A stretch of DNA of 64,000 nt, from assembly GCF_020531985.1 (NCBI RefSeq), contig NZ_JAJAVQ010000001.1, positions 434,001 through 498,000 on the forward strand, written 5' to 3'. The stretch is from Rheinheimera aquimaris. GTDB lineage: Bacteria > Pseudomonadota > Gammaproteobacteria > Enterobacterales > Alteromonadaceae. The notes under the pieces were generated by a model. That model saw nothing but the letters and a program-made list of their open reading frames with translations, made no database searches and was not told the DNA's origin. The position numbers and the translations under genes are program-made. Positions 1 to 8,222 of this stretch are shown here, one piece after another (the stretch's first letter is position 1; the number at the start of each line of letters is the position of its first letter).

Positions 1-157
1 GATATTCACGCCCGGAATGAGCCAACGCCAGCTCCAGCAGAGCTAACGGATAGACCGAACGATAATCCTCTACATCAGCCACCGCAGGATAACGAACTAT
101 TTCAGCGTGGCACACTATACCAAACAGACAAAAAAACAGCCAAAGCAAGGGTTTCAC
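1..157 (-). CDS. Secreted protein of unknown function (5' end only)
   Basis: Reading leftward from a GTG codon at 157 gives an open frame of 52 codons that runs off the window edge. The first residues (MKPLLWLFFCLFGIVCHA, reading GTG as Met) form a clear Sec signal peptide with an Ala cleavage site at about residue 18. The mature start, EIVRYPAVADVEDYR, resembles the beginning of periplasmic solute-binding-like domains, but too little is present to assign a family. GTG was chosen because the nearby ATG at 163 opens a frame that stops after 20 codons. The gene is divergent from the small gene at 305. That the frame is a real gene is fairly likely; the function is unknown. Confidence 0.55.
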   Translation of the reverse strand, partial: MKPLLWLFFCLFGIVCHAEIVRYPAVADVEDYRSVYPLALLELALAHSGREY

Positions 158-304
158 TTTGCATCACCCTATATCTATGCCATGTTATAACCAGCAGTAT
201 CAGCCCGTATCGCTGAAAATGGTTGTGTAAATAGTGATATTTACTTTATAAAAGAAGTACGGCAAAAATAAAAACGATACAAACCCAAGAATACGGAGAA
301 TAAC
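158..304. promoter_or_regulatory. Divergent intergenic region upstream of the small membrane protein
   Basis: This 147-base AT-rich stretch separates two divergently read genes and must hold their promoters. A run around 236-262 is rich in TATT/TTTATA elements, but no -35/-10 pair is convincing. GGAG at 296-299 is the ribosome binding site for the gene starting at 305. Confidence 0.35.
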
Positions 305-499
305 ATGAATAAAATTATAGGCTTGGCAGTATTGGTGGCAGGGGCAATTTTATTATATTTTGGCTATACCGAGTATAATTCAACGGCGTCTCAGGTAACC
401 GAAATGGTTACGGGTAACCCAACTGATAATTCTATCTGGTTTCTGGTCGGTGGTGCCGTTGCTGTTATTGTCGGCCTTGGCATTTTGCTAAAGAAATAA
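305..499 (+). CDS. DUF3185-like small inner-membrane protein
   Basis: A 64-residue protein with two hydrophobic segments (about residues 4-20 and 44-61), a short polar hairpin containing TGNPTDNSIW between them, and a positively charged C-terminus (LLKK). The length, the two-helix layout and the central TGxPTD motif match the DUF3185 family of uncharacterised bacterial membrane proteins. GGAG six bases before the ATG supports the start. It stands alone, followed by a terminator shared with glnS. The biochemical role is unknown. Confidence 0.8.
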   Translation: MNKIIGLAVLVAGAILLYFGYTEYNSTASQVTEMVTGNPTDNSIWFLVGGAVAVIVGLGILLKK

Positions 500-514
500 C
501 AGAGCTAAAAAGTA

Positions 515-537
515 AAAAGGCCGCGTAGCGGCCTTTT
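515..537. terminator. Bidirectional intrinsic terminator between the DUF3185-like gene and glnS
   Basis: A perfect 10-base stem (AAAAGGCCGC / GCGGCCTTTT) with a 3-base loop gives a GC-rich hairpin with T runs on both strands. It sits between two convergent genes. Confidence 0.9.
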
Positions 538-556
538 ATCTATTCTGCAGATCAGT

Positions 557-2224
557 TTACTCTTCTTCTTTACCCCAGCTATCACGTAAGCCTACTGTGC
601 GGTTAAACACCAGCTTAGCTGCGGTAGAATCACGATTATCCGCACAGTAATAACCCTCACGTTCAAACTGATACGCCTGCTCCGCCTTGGCATCTTTTAA
701 TGAAGGTTCAACCAGACCATGCTTAACGACCAGCGATTGCGGGTTTACTACATTTAGAAAATCTTCTTCTGCCGCAGGGTTGGCCACGCTGAATAACCGG
801 TCATACACACGAAACTCCGCAGGCACGGCATGAGTCGCTTCTACCCAATGAATAACACCGCGCACTTTGCGGCCATCAGCCGGGTTCTCTCCAAGAGTTT
901 CCGGTAAATATGAACATTTCAGTTCAACAATATTGCCATCAGCGTCTTTTACCATTTCATCAGCATGGATAACGTAGGCATTGCGTAAACGCACATCGCC
1001 GCCTAGCACCAAACGCTTATATTTCTTGTTCGCCTCTTCACGAAAATCAGCACGGTCAATGTACACCACAGCGCCAAACGGCAGTTTACGGCTGCCCATG
1101 GAGTCATCTTTCGGGTGATTCGGCGATTCCACCCACTCAATACCGTCTGCCGGGTAATTGGTAATGGTCACTTTAAGTGGGTCAAGCACTGCCATGGCAC
1201 GCGGCGCAGCTGAATCTAAGTCTTCGCGGATACAGGCTTCCAGCGCACTCATTTCAATGACATTATCTTGCTTGGTGACACCGATGCGCTTGGCAAACTC
1301 ACGGATGGCAGCCGGTGTATAGCCTCGACGGCGTAAACCAGCAATAGTTGGCATACGTGGATCATCCCAGCCTGATACCACAGTTTTCTCGACCAGGGTT
1401 TGCAGCTTACGCTTGCTCATCACGGCATATTCCAGATTTAAGCGTGAAAACTCAATCTGTTGCGGGTGACTAGCGATAGTGATGTTATCCAGGATCCAGT
1501 CATACAACCGGCGGTTATCCTGAAACTCCAGCGTACACAGCGAATGAGTAATACCCTCCAGGGCATCAGAGATACAATGCGTAAAGTCATACATCGGATA
1601 GATGCACCACTTGTCACCCGTTTGATGGTGATGGGCAAATTTTACCCGGTAAATCACCGGATCACGCATACACATAAAGCTGGACGCCATATCAATTTTG
1701 GCACGCAGCGAGCATTCGCCCTCTTTAAAACCACCGGCGCGCATTTTCTCGAACAGCGCCAGGTTTTCTGCCGGGCTGGTATCACGTGTCGGGCTGGCCT
1801 TACCCGGCTGAGTAAGGTTGCCCCGGTATTCACGCATTTGTTCGTTATTAAGAAAACAAACGTAGGCCAGTCCTTTATTTATCAGCTCAACCGCGTAACC
1901 GTAGAGCTGTTCAAAATAGTCAGACGAATAACGTACAGCACCATCCCACTGAAATCCTAACCAGTTAACATCACGCTGAATTGACTCAACAAACTCGACG
2001 TTTTCTTTTTCCGGGTTAGTATCATCAAAGCGCAGATTACATTTGCCGTGATAATCCTGCGCGATACCAAAATTAAGACAGATAGACTTGGCGTGACCGA
2101 TATGCAAATAGCCGTTTGGCTCGGGCGGAAACCGGGTTTGTACCGCATTATGTTTGCCTGATGCTAAATCAGTATCTATTATTTGCCGGATAAAATTGCT
2201 GGGGCGATGTTCTGCGTCCGCCAT
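557..2224 (-). CDS. glnS: Glutaminyl-tRNA synthetase
   Basis: Class I aminoacyl-tRNA synthetase that charges tRNA-Gln with glutamine in the cytoplasm. The sequence can be aligned from memory with E. coli GlnS along its whole length. HIGH (residues 41-44, after PPEPNGYL) and the KMSKS-type loop VMSKRKL (about 267-273) form the ATP site, and the C-terminal beta-barrel anticodon-binding region ends in [10 protein letters not shown]. The frame stays open 16 codons further upstream, but ATG at 2224 fits best: it gives [17 protein letters not shown], matching the usual N-terminus, with AGAAGGA 11 bases upstream. The product is 555 residues, the normal size for the family. It appears monocistronic and ends at the terminator at 515-537. 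Confidence 0.97.
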   Translation of the reverse strand: MADAEHRPSNFIRQIIDTDLASGKHNAVQTRFPPEPNGYLHIGHAKSICLNFGIAQDYHGKCNLRFDDTNPEKENVEFVESIQRDVNWLGFQWDGAVRYSSDYFEQLYGYAVELINKGLAYVCFLNNEQMREYRGNLTQPGKASPTRDTSPAENLALFEKMRAGGFKEGECSLRAKIDMASSFMCMRDPVIYRVKFAHHHQTGDKWCIYPMYDFTHCISDALEGITHSLCTLEFQDNRRLYDWILDNITIASHPQQIEFSRLNLEYAVMSKRKLQTLVEKTVVSGWDDPRMPTIAGLRRRGYTPAAIREFAKRIGVTKQDNVIEMSALEACIREDLDSAAPRAMAVLDPLKVTITNYPADGIEWVESPNHPKDDSMGSRKLPFGAVVYIDRADFREEANKKYKRLVLGGDVRLRNAYVIHADEMVKDADGNIVELKCSYLPETLGENPADGRKVRGVIHWVEATHAVPAEFRVYDRLFSVANPAAEEDFLNVVNPQSLVVKHGLVEPSLKDAKAEQAYQFEREGYYCADNRDSTAAKLVFNRTVGLRDSWGKEEE

Positions 2225-2341
2225 AAAATATGTTGTCCTTCTTCTCACTGGAACTTCATTCAGATGCGGCATTATAGCAGCAGAAACAAGGCTGACTACT
2301 GCCAGTTCCTCACAATTGAAAAGATTTTACTGCGCACTTAT

Positions 2342-3052
2342 TCAGAATTCATACTTCAGCGCAAAACGAAAGGTGCGGTCTATGGTGTCGTTGTCCAGTG
2401 CAAATACCATAGCGGCTTCCCACTTCAACTGTTGTGTGGGGCTGAACTTGTATACCCCCATAAAACCGGGCCCGGCGCCCTTGTAATTTTCACCGGAATA
2501 TATCTCGACTGAAGGCTGTAATGCGGGTAGAAACCGGTAGCGGTATTGCAGACGAAACTCGGTTTCGAGCTCTGACGGCACGTTCTGCCCCCATTCGTAT
2601 ACCAATAACGCATTTACGGTCAGACTGGTATGTTCAAACTCTTTTTCAACTAATAAACCCGTAGTGAACTCGTTGCTATCGGTCTGCTGGTAATGCTCAA
2701 CTTCAAACAATAAGCCCCAATCCCAACTGTACTGTCCCTGCTCAGTTAACATCCAGCGCAGCTCCGCTTCATAACTAGCCAGTGTATAGTCTTCCGGCAT
2801 AACACGTTCAGCCAGCAAGTACAGCGAGAATGCCATATTGTTGCCCAATGAGAAGCCATAGCCGAATTTTTGCGCCAGCGCATTATTATCAGGATGGTCA
2901 GTCTGTCGCTGATATAGGGCGCGGTATTCAAATTCACGCTCAAGCGGCTGCACATAAGGGTGATACACCTTATCAACAACCCTGCCATCTGCCAGTGCAA
3001 CTGAACTGAACACTAACAACAGCAGCATGACACCCAGCTGCACTTGTTTCAT
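2342..3052 (-). CDS. Outer-membrane beta-barrel-like protein, last gene of the ten-gene operon
   Basis: A 236-residue exported protein with a Sec signal peptide (residues 1-21, ending SSVALA). The mature part is full of short alternating aromatic/polar strands (for example FRLQYRYRF, FRFALKYEF) and ends in Phe, which is typical of substrates of the outer-membrane assembly machinery. No named family was recognised. The start at 3052 was chosen because its ATG overlaps the TGA of the upstream permease gene (ATGA), which implies translational coupling; the frame continues eight codons further upstream. Downstream of a cupredoxin and an FTR1-like permease, it might help move metal across the outer membrane, but that is only an inference from position. 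Confidence 0.7.
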   Translation of the reverse strand: MKQVQLGVMLLLLVFSSVALADGRVVDKVYHPYVQPLEREFEYRALYQRQTDHPDNNALAQKFGYGFSLGNNMAFSLYLLAERVMPEDYTLASYEAELRWMLTEQGQYSWDWGLLFEVEHYQQTDSNEFTTGLLVEKEFEHTSLTVNALLVYEWGQNVPSELETEFRLQYRYRFLPALQPSVEIYSGENYKGAGPGFMGVYKFSPTQQLKWEAAMVFALDNDTIDRTFRFALKYEF

Positions 3053-3771
3053 AGCTTGCCTCTTCGCCATTGCCACAACATTAATATCAATATAAAACTC
3101 ATCAACCAGCTACCCAGTTGAACCATATCGGGGGTTGCCTCATAGCCGAACCACGCCTGAAAAAACACCCCAACCTCAGTATGCTCACTAACCAAAGCAC
3201 TGCTGTCCCACAACGCCTCACCTGATGGCAGCATATCTATCTGCCCAAGCAGTGTTACCGTTTCAATGCCTTGCCTGGCACCAATCAGTGCCAGCATCAT
3301 GCCTAAAATAAACTGACTAACCCGCTGCAATTCAGCCAGTAGCTGGTACCATATAACGGCAATACTGGCTCCAATACCAACACCCAGCACAGCGCCAAGC
3401 CAGAAGCTTTCAGTGCTGTTGTCAGTACCAATATTTGTCAGACCATAAAGCAACAAATTGATACCGCACAGCAGTGCCTGAGCACACAGAGCTAATACAG
3501 AAGCACTGTTCATCCTACCTGCCAACAAAATAAACAGTGCAATCAGCGTCGATAAATGCGCTGAAATAAACAGCCATTCAAGGCCTGTACCATCGGCCAG
3601 CTGTGTAATATCACCCAGCCAGGGCGGCAACACTATCAGCATGACTGCGGTTAAAAACGTACTTTGCCACAGCCAGCGGCGGCTATGATGCTGCAAACGC
3701 AACAAGGTGGCCAATAGCAGCAATACCGGCAGTAATTCTCTGATATAGACCAAAACGGTGTTAATCAACAT
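3049..3771 (-). CDS. FTR1-family-like iron permease with altered motifs
   Basis: A 240-residue protein of about seven hydrophobic helices. FTR1-family permeases carry two RExxE iron-binding motifs, in helices 1 and 4. Here the equivalents are RELLP (about residues 11-15) and RQGIE (about 166-170), so each has lost one expected acidic residue or had it replaced. It follows, with an 11-base overlap, a periplasmic cupredoxin, as in FtrB-FtrC and P19-associated ferrous iron systems, which supports a metal-transport role in the inner membrane. It overlaps the downstream barrel gene by ATGA. The family assignment is fairly sure; whether the protein still transports iron is uncertain because of the motif changes. 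Confidence 0.75.
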   Translation of the reverse strand: MLINTVLVYIRELLPVLLLLATLLRLQHHSRRWLWQSTFLTAVMLIVLPPWLGDITQLADGTGLEWLFISAHLSTLIALFILLAGRMNSASVLALCAQALLCGINLLLYGLTNIGTDNSTESFWLGAVLGVGIGASIAVIWYQLLAELQRVSQFILGMMLALIGARQGIETVTLLGQIDMLPSGEALWDSSALVSEHTEVGVFFQAWFGYEATPDMVQLGSWLMSFILILMLWQWRRGKL

Positions 3772-4129
3772 GCTCTACCTGCCGTTGTATCCACTCGTTT
3801 TCGGGTAAGACGATTAACGTACCTTTGGCACTATCAGGGTGAAAATCGCCAAAAAAGCCATATTCCCCAGCCTGAAGCGGCCCCAGATACAGCACGGCCT
3901 CTGACTGCCCAAGCACTACTTTTTCTCTGTTCAGCGCAAAGCTCTCAAATTCTTCCGGTGTAGCGTCCTGATTCAGCAAACGTATTTTAATTTTCTGGCC
4001 TTGCGGCACATAAAGGTGACTTGGAGAAAACAGATGGTCTTTTATCACCAGAACAAACTCCTGGCGGGAAAACACATTGCATGACATTAGGGCGCAACAC
4101 AGTATAAAACTGCGATAAAGTAACGTCAT
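3761..4129 (-). CDS. Periplasmic cupredoxin-domain protein
   Basis: A 122-residue exported protein. A short signal peptide (about 1-21) is followed by a single cupredoxin-like beta-sandwich: VLVIKDHLFSP, the VPQGQKIKIRLLN strand, the EEFES segment, and a C-terminal GEYGFFGDFHPD turn ahead of GTLIVLP. This matches the cupredoxin_1 domains that partner FTR1 permeases (EfeO-type, FtrB). Such proteins bind copper and/or ferrous iron and are thought to help oxidise iron for uptake. The gene overlaps the kinase gene upstream by 4 bases (ATGA) and the permease downstream by 11. The fold is confident; the metal is inferred. Confidence 0.85.
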   Translation of the reverse strand: MTLLYRSFILCCALMSCNVFSRQEFVLVIKDHLFSPSHLYVPQGQKIKIRLLNQDATPEEFESFALNREKVVLGQSEAVLYLGPLQAGEYGFFGDFHPDSAKGTLIVLPENEWIQRQVEHVD

Positions 4130-5430
4130 AAAGGCAGCTCCACCCTCACGTTTAATCCACTGTCAAACTGAGACTTAGCCAGGTTTATGGTGCCGCTGTG
4201 CAACAACACTATGTCTTTTACTATTGCCAGCCCAAGGCCAGACCCCGGCACACCAGCCTGATGCCGGTCGCCGCCAATTCGGTAGAAACGGTTAAACACC
4301 TGTTCGTATTCATCCGGGTCTATACCCGGGCCAGAGTCTGACACGTCAAGGATTGCTGTTTTATCGCCACGGCTTAGTGTCAGTTTGATCTGCCCACCGT
4401 CCGGCGTATATTTAATTGCATTACCGAGTAAGTTTGATATGACTAAGCGCAGAGCAAAAGCATCAGCACTGATCTGCAAATGCTCCTCACCTTCAATACT
4501 GATGTTTTGCTGTTTTCGTTCCAGCTGGAGGTAGCAATCGGCCACAACCTCACGGCACAGGGCGGCTAAATCAAGCGGCTGCATTTTCGCCTGAAAGTTA
4601 TCCGGATTAGTGCGGTTAAGTAGCATAATCTGCTCAATAAGCTGGCGCATTCTGTCTACACCGTCTCGTAACGCCTGCATGCTTTCATCAGTCTGCGACA
4701 TTCCTTGCTGCTGCCACCGCGTTAACGCGTTGTGCAGCGTAATCTCAAGTACACTTAGCGGAGTTCTGAGCTCGTGAGCCACATCTGAGGCAAAGCGTTT
4801 TTCCCGTGCAAATGCCGCAGATAACCGTTCGAACAAATGATTGGTTGACAGCAGTACCGGTGCCAGCTCTTGCGGTACCTGCTCCAACGTAACCGGGGTC
4901 AGTTCATTCGCCTTACGTGATGTCAGCTCTTTAGAAAACGTGTTCAATGGCCGCAGCGCCCGGCTGACTACAAGCCAAATCAGCAACGCCTGTAACGGCA
5001 GGCTCAACACGACCGGATAAATAGAGGCTGTAACCACCTCATCAGCCAGCTGCAAACGCTGTTGCAAAGGTTGCGCCACCATAATATGCCAGTCGTTGCT
5101 GCTATTTTGCACAAACACCCGCCAACGTTTACCGGAAAAATTCTGCTCAGAAAACCCGTCCGGCGCACCGACAGCTTGTGCAGGTGCTTGCTCACTGCGA
5201 TAAAGCATCTGCTGACCCTGCATTAGCTGCACTGCCATAGATTGCTCGAAACTAACACTATCCACCTGATATTGCTGCATAATAGCAGCGGCGACAAGTT
5301 GCAAGTCCTGATCAAAAAGCTCACGCGCCCTGTCGGCACTTAAACGGTAACTTTGCAGCGCCGCCAGAAAGCTGGTTAGCACCAGTATCGCAATCAGCAC
5401 TGAAATGAGGTAACGACGGACGGATGTCAT
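4126..5430 (-). CDS. Two-component sensor histidine kinase (QseC/PmrB type)
   Basis: A 434-residue inner-membrane kinase. TM1 spans about residues 8-28, followed by a periplasmic domain of about 105 residues, TM2 (about 136-156), a HAMP-like linker, the dimerisation/phosphoacceptor helix with H219 in SDVAHELRTPL, and an ATP-binding HATPase domain (N box LLGNAIKYTP, G1 DSGPGID, G2 GSGLGLAI). Just after TM1 the periplasmic side carries RELFD (36-40), which resembles the RExxE iron-binding motifs of ferrous-iron sensors such as BqsS but is not identical. It overlaps the response regulator gene by ATGA and is followed directly by cupredoxin and permease genes, which points to a metal signal. Confidence 0.93.
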   Translation of the reverse strand: MTSVRRYLISVLIAILVLTSFLAALQSYRLSADRARELFDQDLQLVAAAIMQQYQVDSVSFEQSMAVQLMQGQQMLYRSEQAPAQAVGAPDGFSEQNFSGKRWRVFVQNSSNDWHIMVAQPLQQRLQLADEVVTASIYPVVLSLPLQALLIWLVVSRALRPLNTFSKELTSRKANELTPVTLEQVPQELAPVLLSTNHLFERLSAAFAREKRFASDVAHELRTPLSVLEITLHNALTRWQQQGMSQTDESMQALRDGVDRMRQLIEQIMLLNRTNPDNFQAKMQPLDLAALCREVVADCYLQLERKQQNISIEGEEHLQISADAFALRLVISNLLGNAIKYTPDGGQIKLTLSRGDKTAILDVSDSGPGIDPDEYEQVFNRFYRIGGDRHQAGVPGSGLGLAIVKDIVLLHSGTINLAKSQFDSGLNVRVELPL

Positions 5431-6086
5431 GGTCTGGCGATGCTGTAGCCTACACCACGAACAGTTCGGATGAAATCGCCGGGTAATTTCTTACGCAGGT
5501 TTGATATATGCACTTCCAGGGCATTGCTGGCAACTTCCTCCCCCCAACTATACAAGCTTGCTTCCAGTTGCTCACGGGTTTTTACTCTGCCTGCCGATTC
5601 CATCAGTTCTTTTAACAGCACGTATTCCCGACGTGATAACGACACTGAAATACCACCCGATTGTAACTGCATCGCTGTGGTATCAAGCTCAACCTCGCCG
5701 CAGCGAATTAGGTGGCTTGACGCTGTGCCAAGCCTGCGCTCAATCACCCGTAAACGGGCAAACAGCTCAGGTGCAGCGAAGGGTTTAACAAGGTAATCAT
5801 CTGCCCCTAAATCAAGCCCCTTTATCCGCTCATCAATGCCATCACGCGCGGTAAGAATAAGCACGGGCATACGTTGCTGTTTCTGCCGTAACTGCTTTAA
5901 TACTGACAGACCGTCAATGTCAGGCAAACCCAAGTCAAGAATAACCGCATCACAGTCACCGGAGCGGACAGCCGCCAAGGCCTGCTGGCCGGTACCAACA
6001 GAATTGACAGCAAACCCTTGCACACTCAGTGCTTGTTGCAAACCGTCCCTCAGTGCCACATCGTCTTCAACCAGCAATAATCGCAT
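5427..6086 (-). CDS. OmpR/PhoB-type response regulator (PmrA/QseB group)
   Basis: A 219-residue transcription regulator. The receiver domain (1-115) carries the acidic pocket EDD, the phosphoacceptor D51 in LDLGLPD, and the KPF switch lysine. The C-terminal winged helix (about 125-217) carries the NALEVHISNLRKKL recognition helix and TVRGVGY wing. The product resembles QseB/PmrA most. It is the cognate partner of the overlapping kinase gene. It starts 15 bases after the end of the TPR gene, so it lies inside the ten-gene unit. A PmrA-type box upstream of the first gene (10460-10476) is a candidate target and suggests autoregulation. Confidence 0.95.
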   Translation of the reverse strand: MRLLLVEDDVALRDGLQQALSVQGFAVNSVGTGQQALAAVRSGDCDAVILDLGLPDIDGLSVLKQLRQKQQRMPVLILTARDGIDERIKGLDLGADDYLVKPFAAPELFARLRVIERRLGTASSHLIRCGEVELDTTAMQLQSGGISVSLSRREYVLLKELMESAGRVKTREQLEASLYSWGEEVASNALEVHISNLRKKLPGDFIRTVRGVGYSIARP

Positions 6087-6101
6087 CTTTACTCTCTGAG
6101 G

Positions 6102-6740
6102 CTATTTTAGCTTTTTCATCAGCTTTCGCTCTAGTGCTGTAATTTCCTGTTGCCTGCCACTATCAGCCAGAGGTCGTTCAGGCCTGGCCGGAGCATGCTT
6201 AGCTATTTCAAGATAGCGCATTGCGGCTTTGTAGTCGCGCTCTTCTGTCAAAAATTCTGCATAAAAATAATTAGGATCAATACCTTGAGGATTAAGCTCC
6301 AACGCCTTATTCAACAACTGCCTGGCCTTTTTGTCACTACCAAAGCCAACCGGCCAGCCGGGCACTTTGTAATACAAAACCCCCAGACTGGTGTAAGCAG
6401 AACCCTGAAGGGCTGTATCGTCCAATTCAATAGCCCGTTCTAAGTCTGCTTTGGACTTCTCTGTAAGTGATAAAGCACCCAGACCACCTTTAGCCCCCGC
6501 GTAACTGGAGGTAATAATACCGCGCCAGATATACGCTTCAGCTTTATCGGTATTTGCCGCAACCACGGCATCCGCCTGAGTTAACAAATCGGCAAATGCC
6601 TGCTCGCGTTTATCTTCATCAAGCTGATAGTTTACCTCTGCCCAACGTTGCTGCAGCGGCTTAATATCGGTGAGCACATCCGCATAAACTCCTGGTATTG
6701 TGACAAAAGCAGCCAGAATGATCCCCGTTATTGTTTTCAT
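6102..6740 (-). CDS. Periplasmic TPR-repeat protein
   Basis: A 212-residue exported protein with a Sec signal peptide (about 1-20, MKTITGIILAAF...VYA). It then carries helical repeats typical of tetratricopeptide folds (segments about 58-80, 100-130 and 148-180: AYIWRGIITSSYAG, LGVLYYK, NYFYAEFLTEERDYKAAMRYLE). TPR folds mediate protein-protein contacts, and no catalytic motif was seen. The frame is open 29 codons further upstream, but the ATG at 6740, one base after the stop of the dehydrogenase gene and preceded by a GGGGG ribosome binding site, begins with a good signal peptide. It sits between the biosynthetic and regulatory halves of the operon. Confidence 0.82.
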   Translation of the reverse strand: MKTITGIILAAFVTIPGVYADVLTDIKPLQQRWAEVNYQLDEDKREQAFADLLTQADAVVAANTDKAEAYIWRGIITSSYAGAKGGLGALSLTEKSKADLERAIELDDTALQGSAYTSLGVLYYKVPGWPVGFGSDKKARQLLNKALELNPQGIDPNYFYAEFLTEERDYKAAMRYLEIAKHAPARPERPLADSGRQQEITALERKLMKKLK

Positions 6741-6741
6741 A

Positions 6742-7545
6742 TTAAACCCCCACACTGTTTTTTGCTGAAGTTGGTTTGAAATACTGCTTAATTCGCTGCA
6801 GCTTACTGCCAAGAGCCTTGTCAACAAGCCCGGGAAGCAACGCGTTTAAGCGAACAAATATATTTTCGGCGCTGCCGAGATAACGCCTTTTGCGACCGCT
6901 GATAAGCTGATCTATCAGGGCTTTGGCAACTTGCTCCGGTGAATCTACTCCTTGGCCTAAAGCCCGGTTCAAAGCGTCAACCTGCGGCGTGTTAATCGCG
7001 GTCCTGGTTGCACGCGGTGCCAGATACAACACTCGCACTTTACTATCGGCCAGCTCGCGCTGTAGTGCTTCGGTGTACCCCCGAAGACCAAACTTGCTGG
7101 CACAATAACCGCTAAAGCCGGCGTATCCAATGCTGCCAAAAGTCGAGCCTATATTTATCACTGTACCGTCACGTTGTTTAAGCATTGGCATAAACAACTG
7201 GGTCAACTGCATGGGAGATAACAGATTGGTCGTAATTAATGCAGAAAAATCTTGCTCTGCATGAGCCGAAAACTGACTTATTCCGGCGTTATTGATAAGA
7301 ATGTCTATCCCTCCGACTTGCAAACAGAATGCATACAGTGCCTGACGATTTTTTTCGTCATTAAGATCAGTTGCAAAAGGATATACACGCCCCGGAGCTT
7401 CGGATATCAGCTGACTGAGCACCGCCTCGTCGCGACCTGTCACGACAACCTCGGCGCCGGATACCAACAACAGTTGCAGCACAGCCTTACCGATACCACC
7501 ACTGGCGCCGGTTAACAGTGCGCGCTTTCCCTGTAGGCTATTCAT
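6742..7545 (-). CDS. Short-chain dehydrogenase/reductase
   Basis: A 267-residue classical SDR with an NAD(P)-binding Rossmann fold. Visible motifs are TGASGGIG (12-19), NNAG (85-88), the catalytic Ser134 and YCASK (Tyr147/Lys151). T36-GRD after beta-2 is compatible with NADPH use. A basic C-terminal tail (about 235-260) could contact membrane. SDRs of this type act on hydroxyl/carbonyl groups of lipids or small molecules. Here the gene overlaps that of the iron-dependent oxidase by 4 bases, so the enzyme probably processes that enzyme's product. The substrate is unknown. Confidence 0.92.
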   Translation of the reverse strand: MNSLQGKRALLTGASGGIGKAVLQLLLVSGAEVVVTGRDEAVLSQLISEAPGRVYPFATDLNDEKNRQALYAFCLQVGGIDILINNAGISQFSAHAEQDFSALITTNLLSPMQLTQLFMPMLKQRDGTVINIGSTFGSIGYAGFSGYCASKFGLRGYTEALQRELADSKVRVLYLAPRATRTAINTPQVDALNRALGQGVDSPEQVAKALIDQLISGRKRRYLGSAENIFVRLNALLPGLVDKALGSKLQRIKQYFKPTSAKNSVGV

Positions 7546-8222
7546 GCAACTTGCTCCAGTTGCTGAATACCATGCGGTTGCTCCAGCGAGCGGAAAATAT
7601 CACCGTATAAGCGATAGAACCTTTTGGCCGCATGCACTATCACCGCTTGTTCTTCTGTAGCAGTGATTTTATTCATCAGGTTTTCATAAAATTTAATGTG
7701 TTCCTGATCCAGCGCACCATGTGAATTGAGATATGAAAATGCTTTTCGTGGTAAGTCCAACTTCGTGGCGATTTCTTTGGCGGCCTGTTCTGCCAGGTTG
7801 ATGGACGTCCCCTCCAGCACCAGCACCATTCCAAAAAAGGCAAGTGGGCTGGTCCGACGAATAGCATCGTAGGCATAGGCCACCATCATCTCGGTCTCAA
7901 ATGCAGGAGTGCTTCGCCTGACCTGCTCTTTATCGAAGCCGCAGGCTGCTATGTCATTAAGAATCCACTCCTGGTGTCCCAACTCTTCTTCAATATATTC
8001 AGCTACAGCCTCACGCAGCCATTCTTTTTTTTCAGGTAGCTCGGCGCCCACTGCCATCAATAGCGGCACGGTATGCTTAACATGATGATAGGCCTGCTGT
8101 AAAAACGCGACGTAGTGATCAAGTGTAAAATCTCCGCTGAAGCAGCGTTGGATCATAGGCGCACTTAGCAGATACGCGCGCTCCTCAGTAGTTGCATCAA
8201 GCAGAGATTGATAAAAGCTCAT
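7542..8222 (-). CDS. Heme-oxygenase-like (TenA-fold) iron-dependent oxidase
   Basis: A 226-residue all-helical protein of the iron-containing redox / HDO superfamily, often annotated as TenA-like regulator. Candidate iron ligands are conserved in the expected order: E79 and H83 (EELGHQ), E137 (LVLEGTS), H168, D172 and H175 (SHGALDQEH). Relatives include UndA, which decarboxylates medium-chain fatty acids to terminal alkenes, and other enzymes that oxidise acyl or amino substrates with a non-heme iron centre. AGGAG six bases before the ATG sets the start, 26 bases inside the upstream ligase gene. The adjacent acyl ligase and dehydrogenase genes suggest a fatty-acyl or amino-acyl derived substrate. 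Confidence 0.85.
   Translation of the reverse strand: MSFYQSLLDATTEERAYLLSAPMIQRCFSGDFTLDHYVAFLQQAYHHVKHTVPLLMAVGAELPEKKEWLREAVAEYIEEELGHQEWILNDIAACGFDKEQVRRSTPAFETEMMVAYAYDAIRRTSPLAFFGMVLVLEGTSINLAEQAAKEIATKLDLPRKAFSYLNSHGALDQEHIKFYENLMNKITATEEQAVIVHAAKRFYRLYGDIFRSLEQPHGIQQLEQVA

Noticed and set aside
1460-1960. A 166-codon plus-strand frame inside glnS
   Set aside because: It lies wholly antisense to a highly conserved synthetase gene, has no ribosome binding site or recognisable domain, and its composition is that of a shadow frame.
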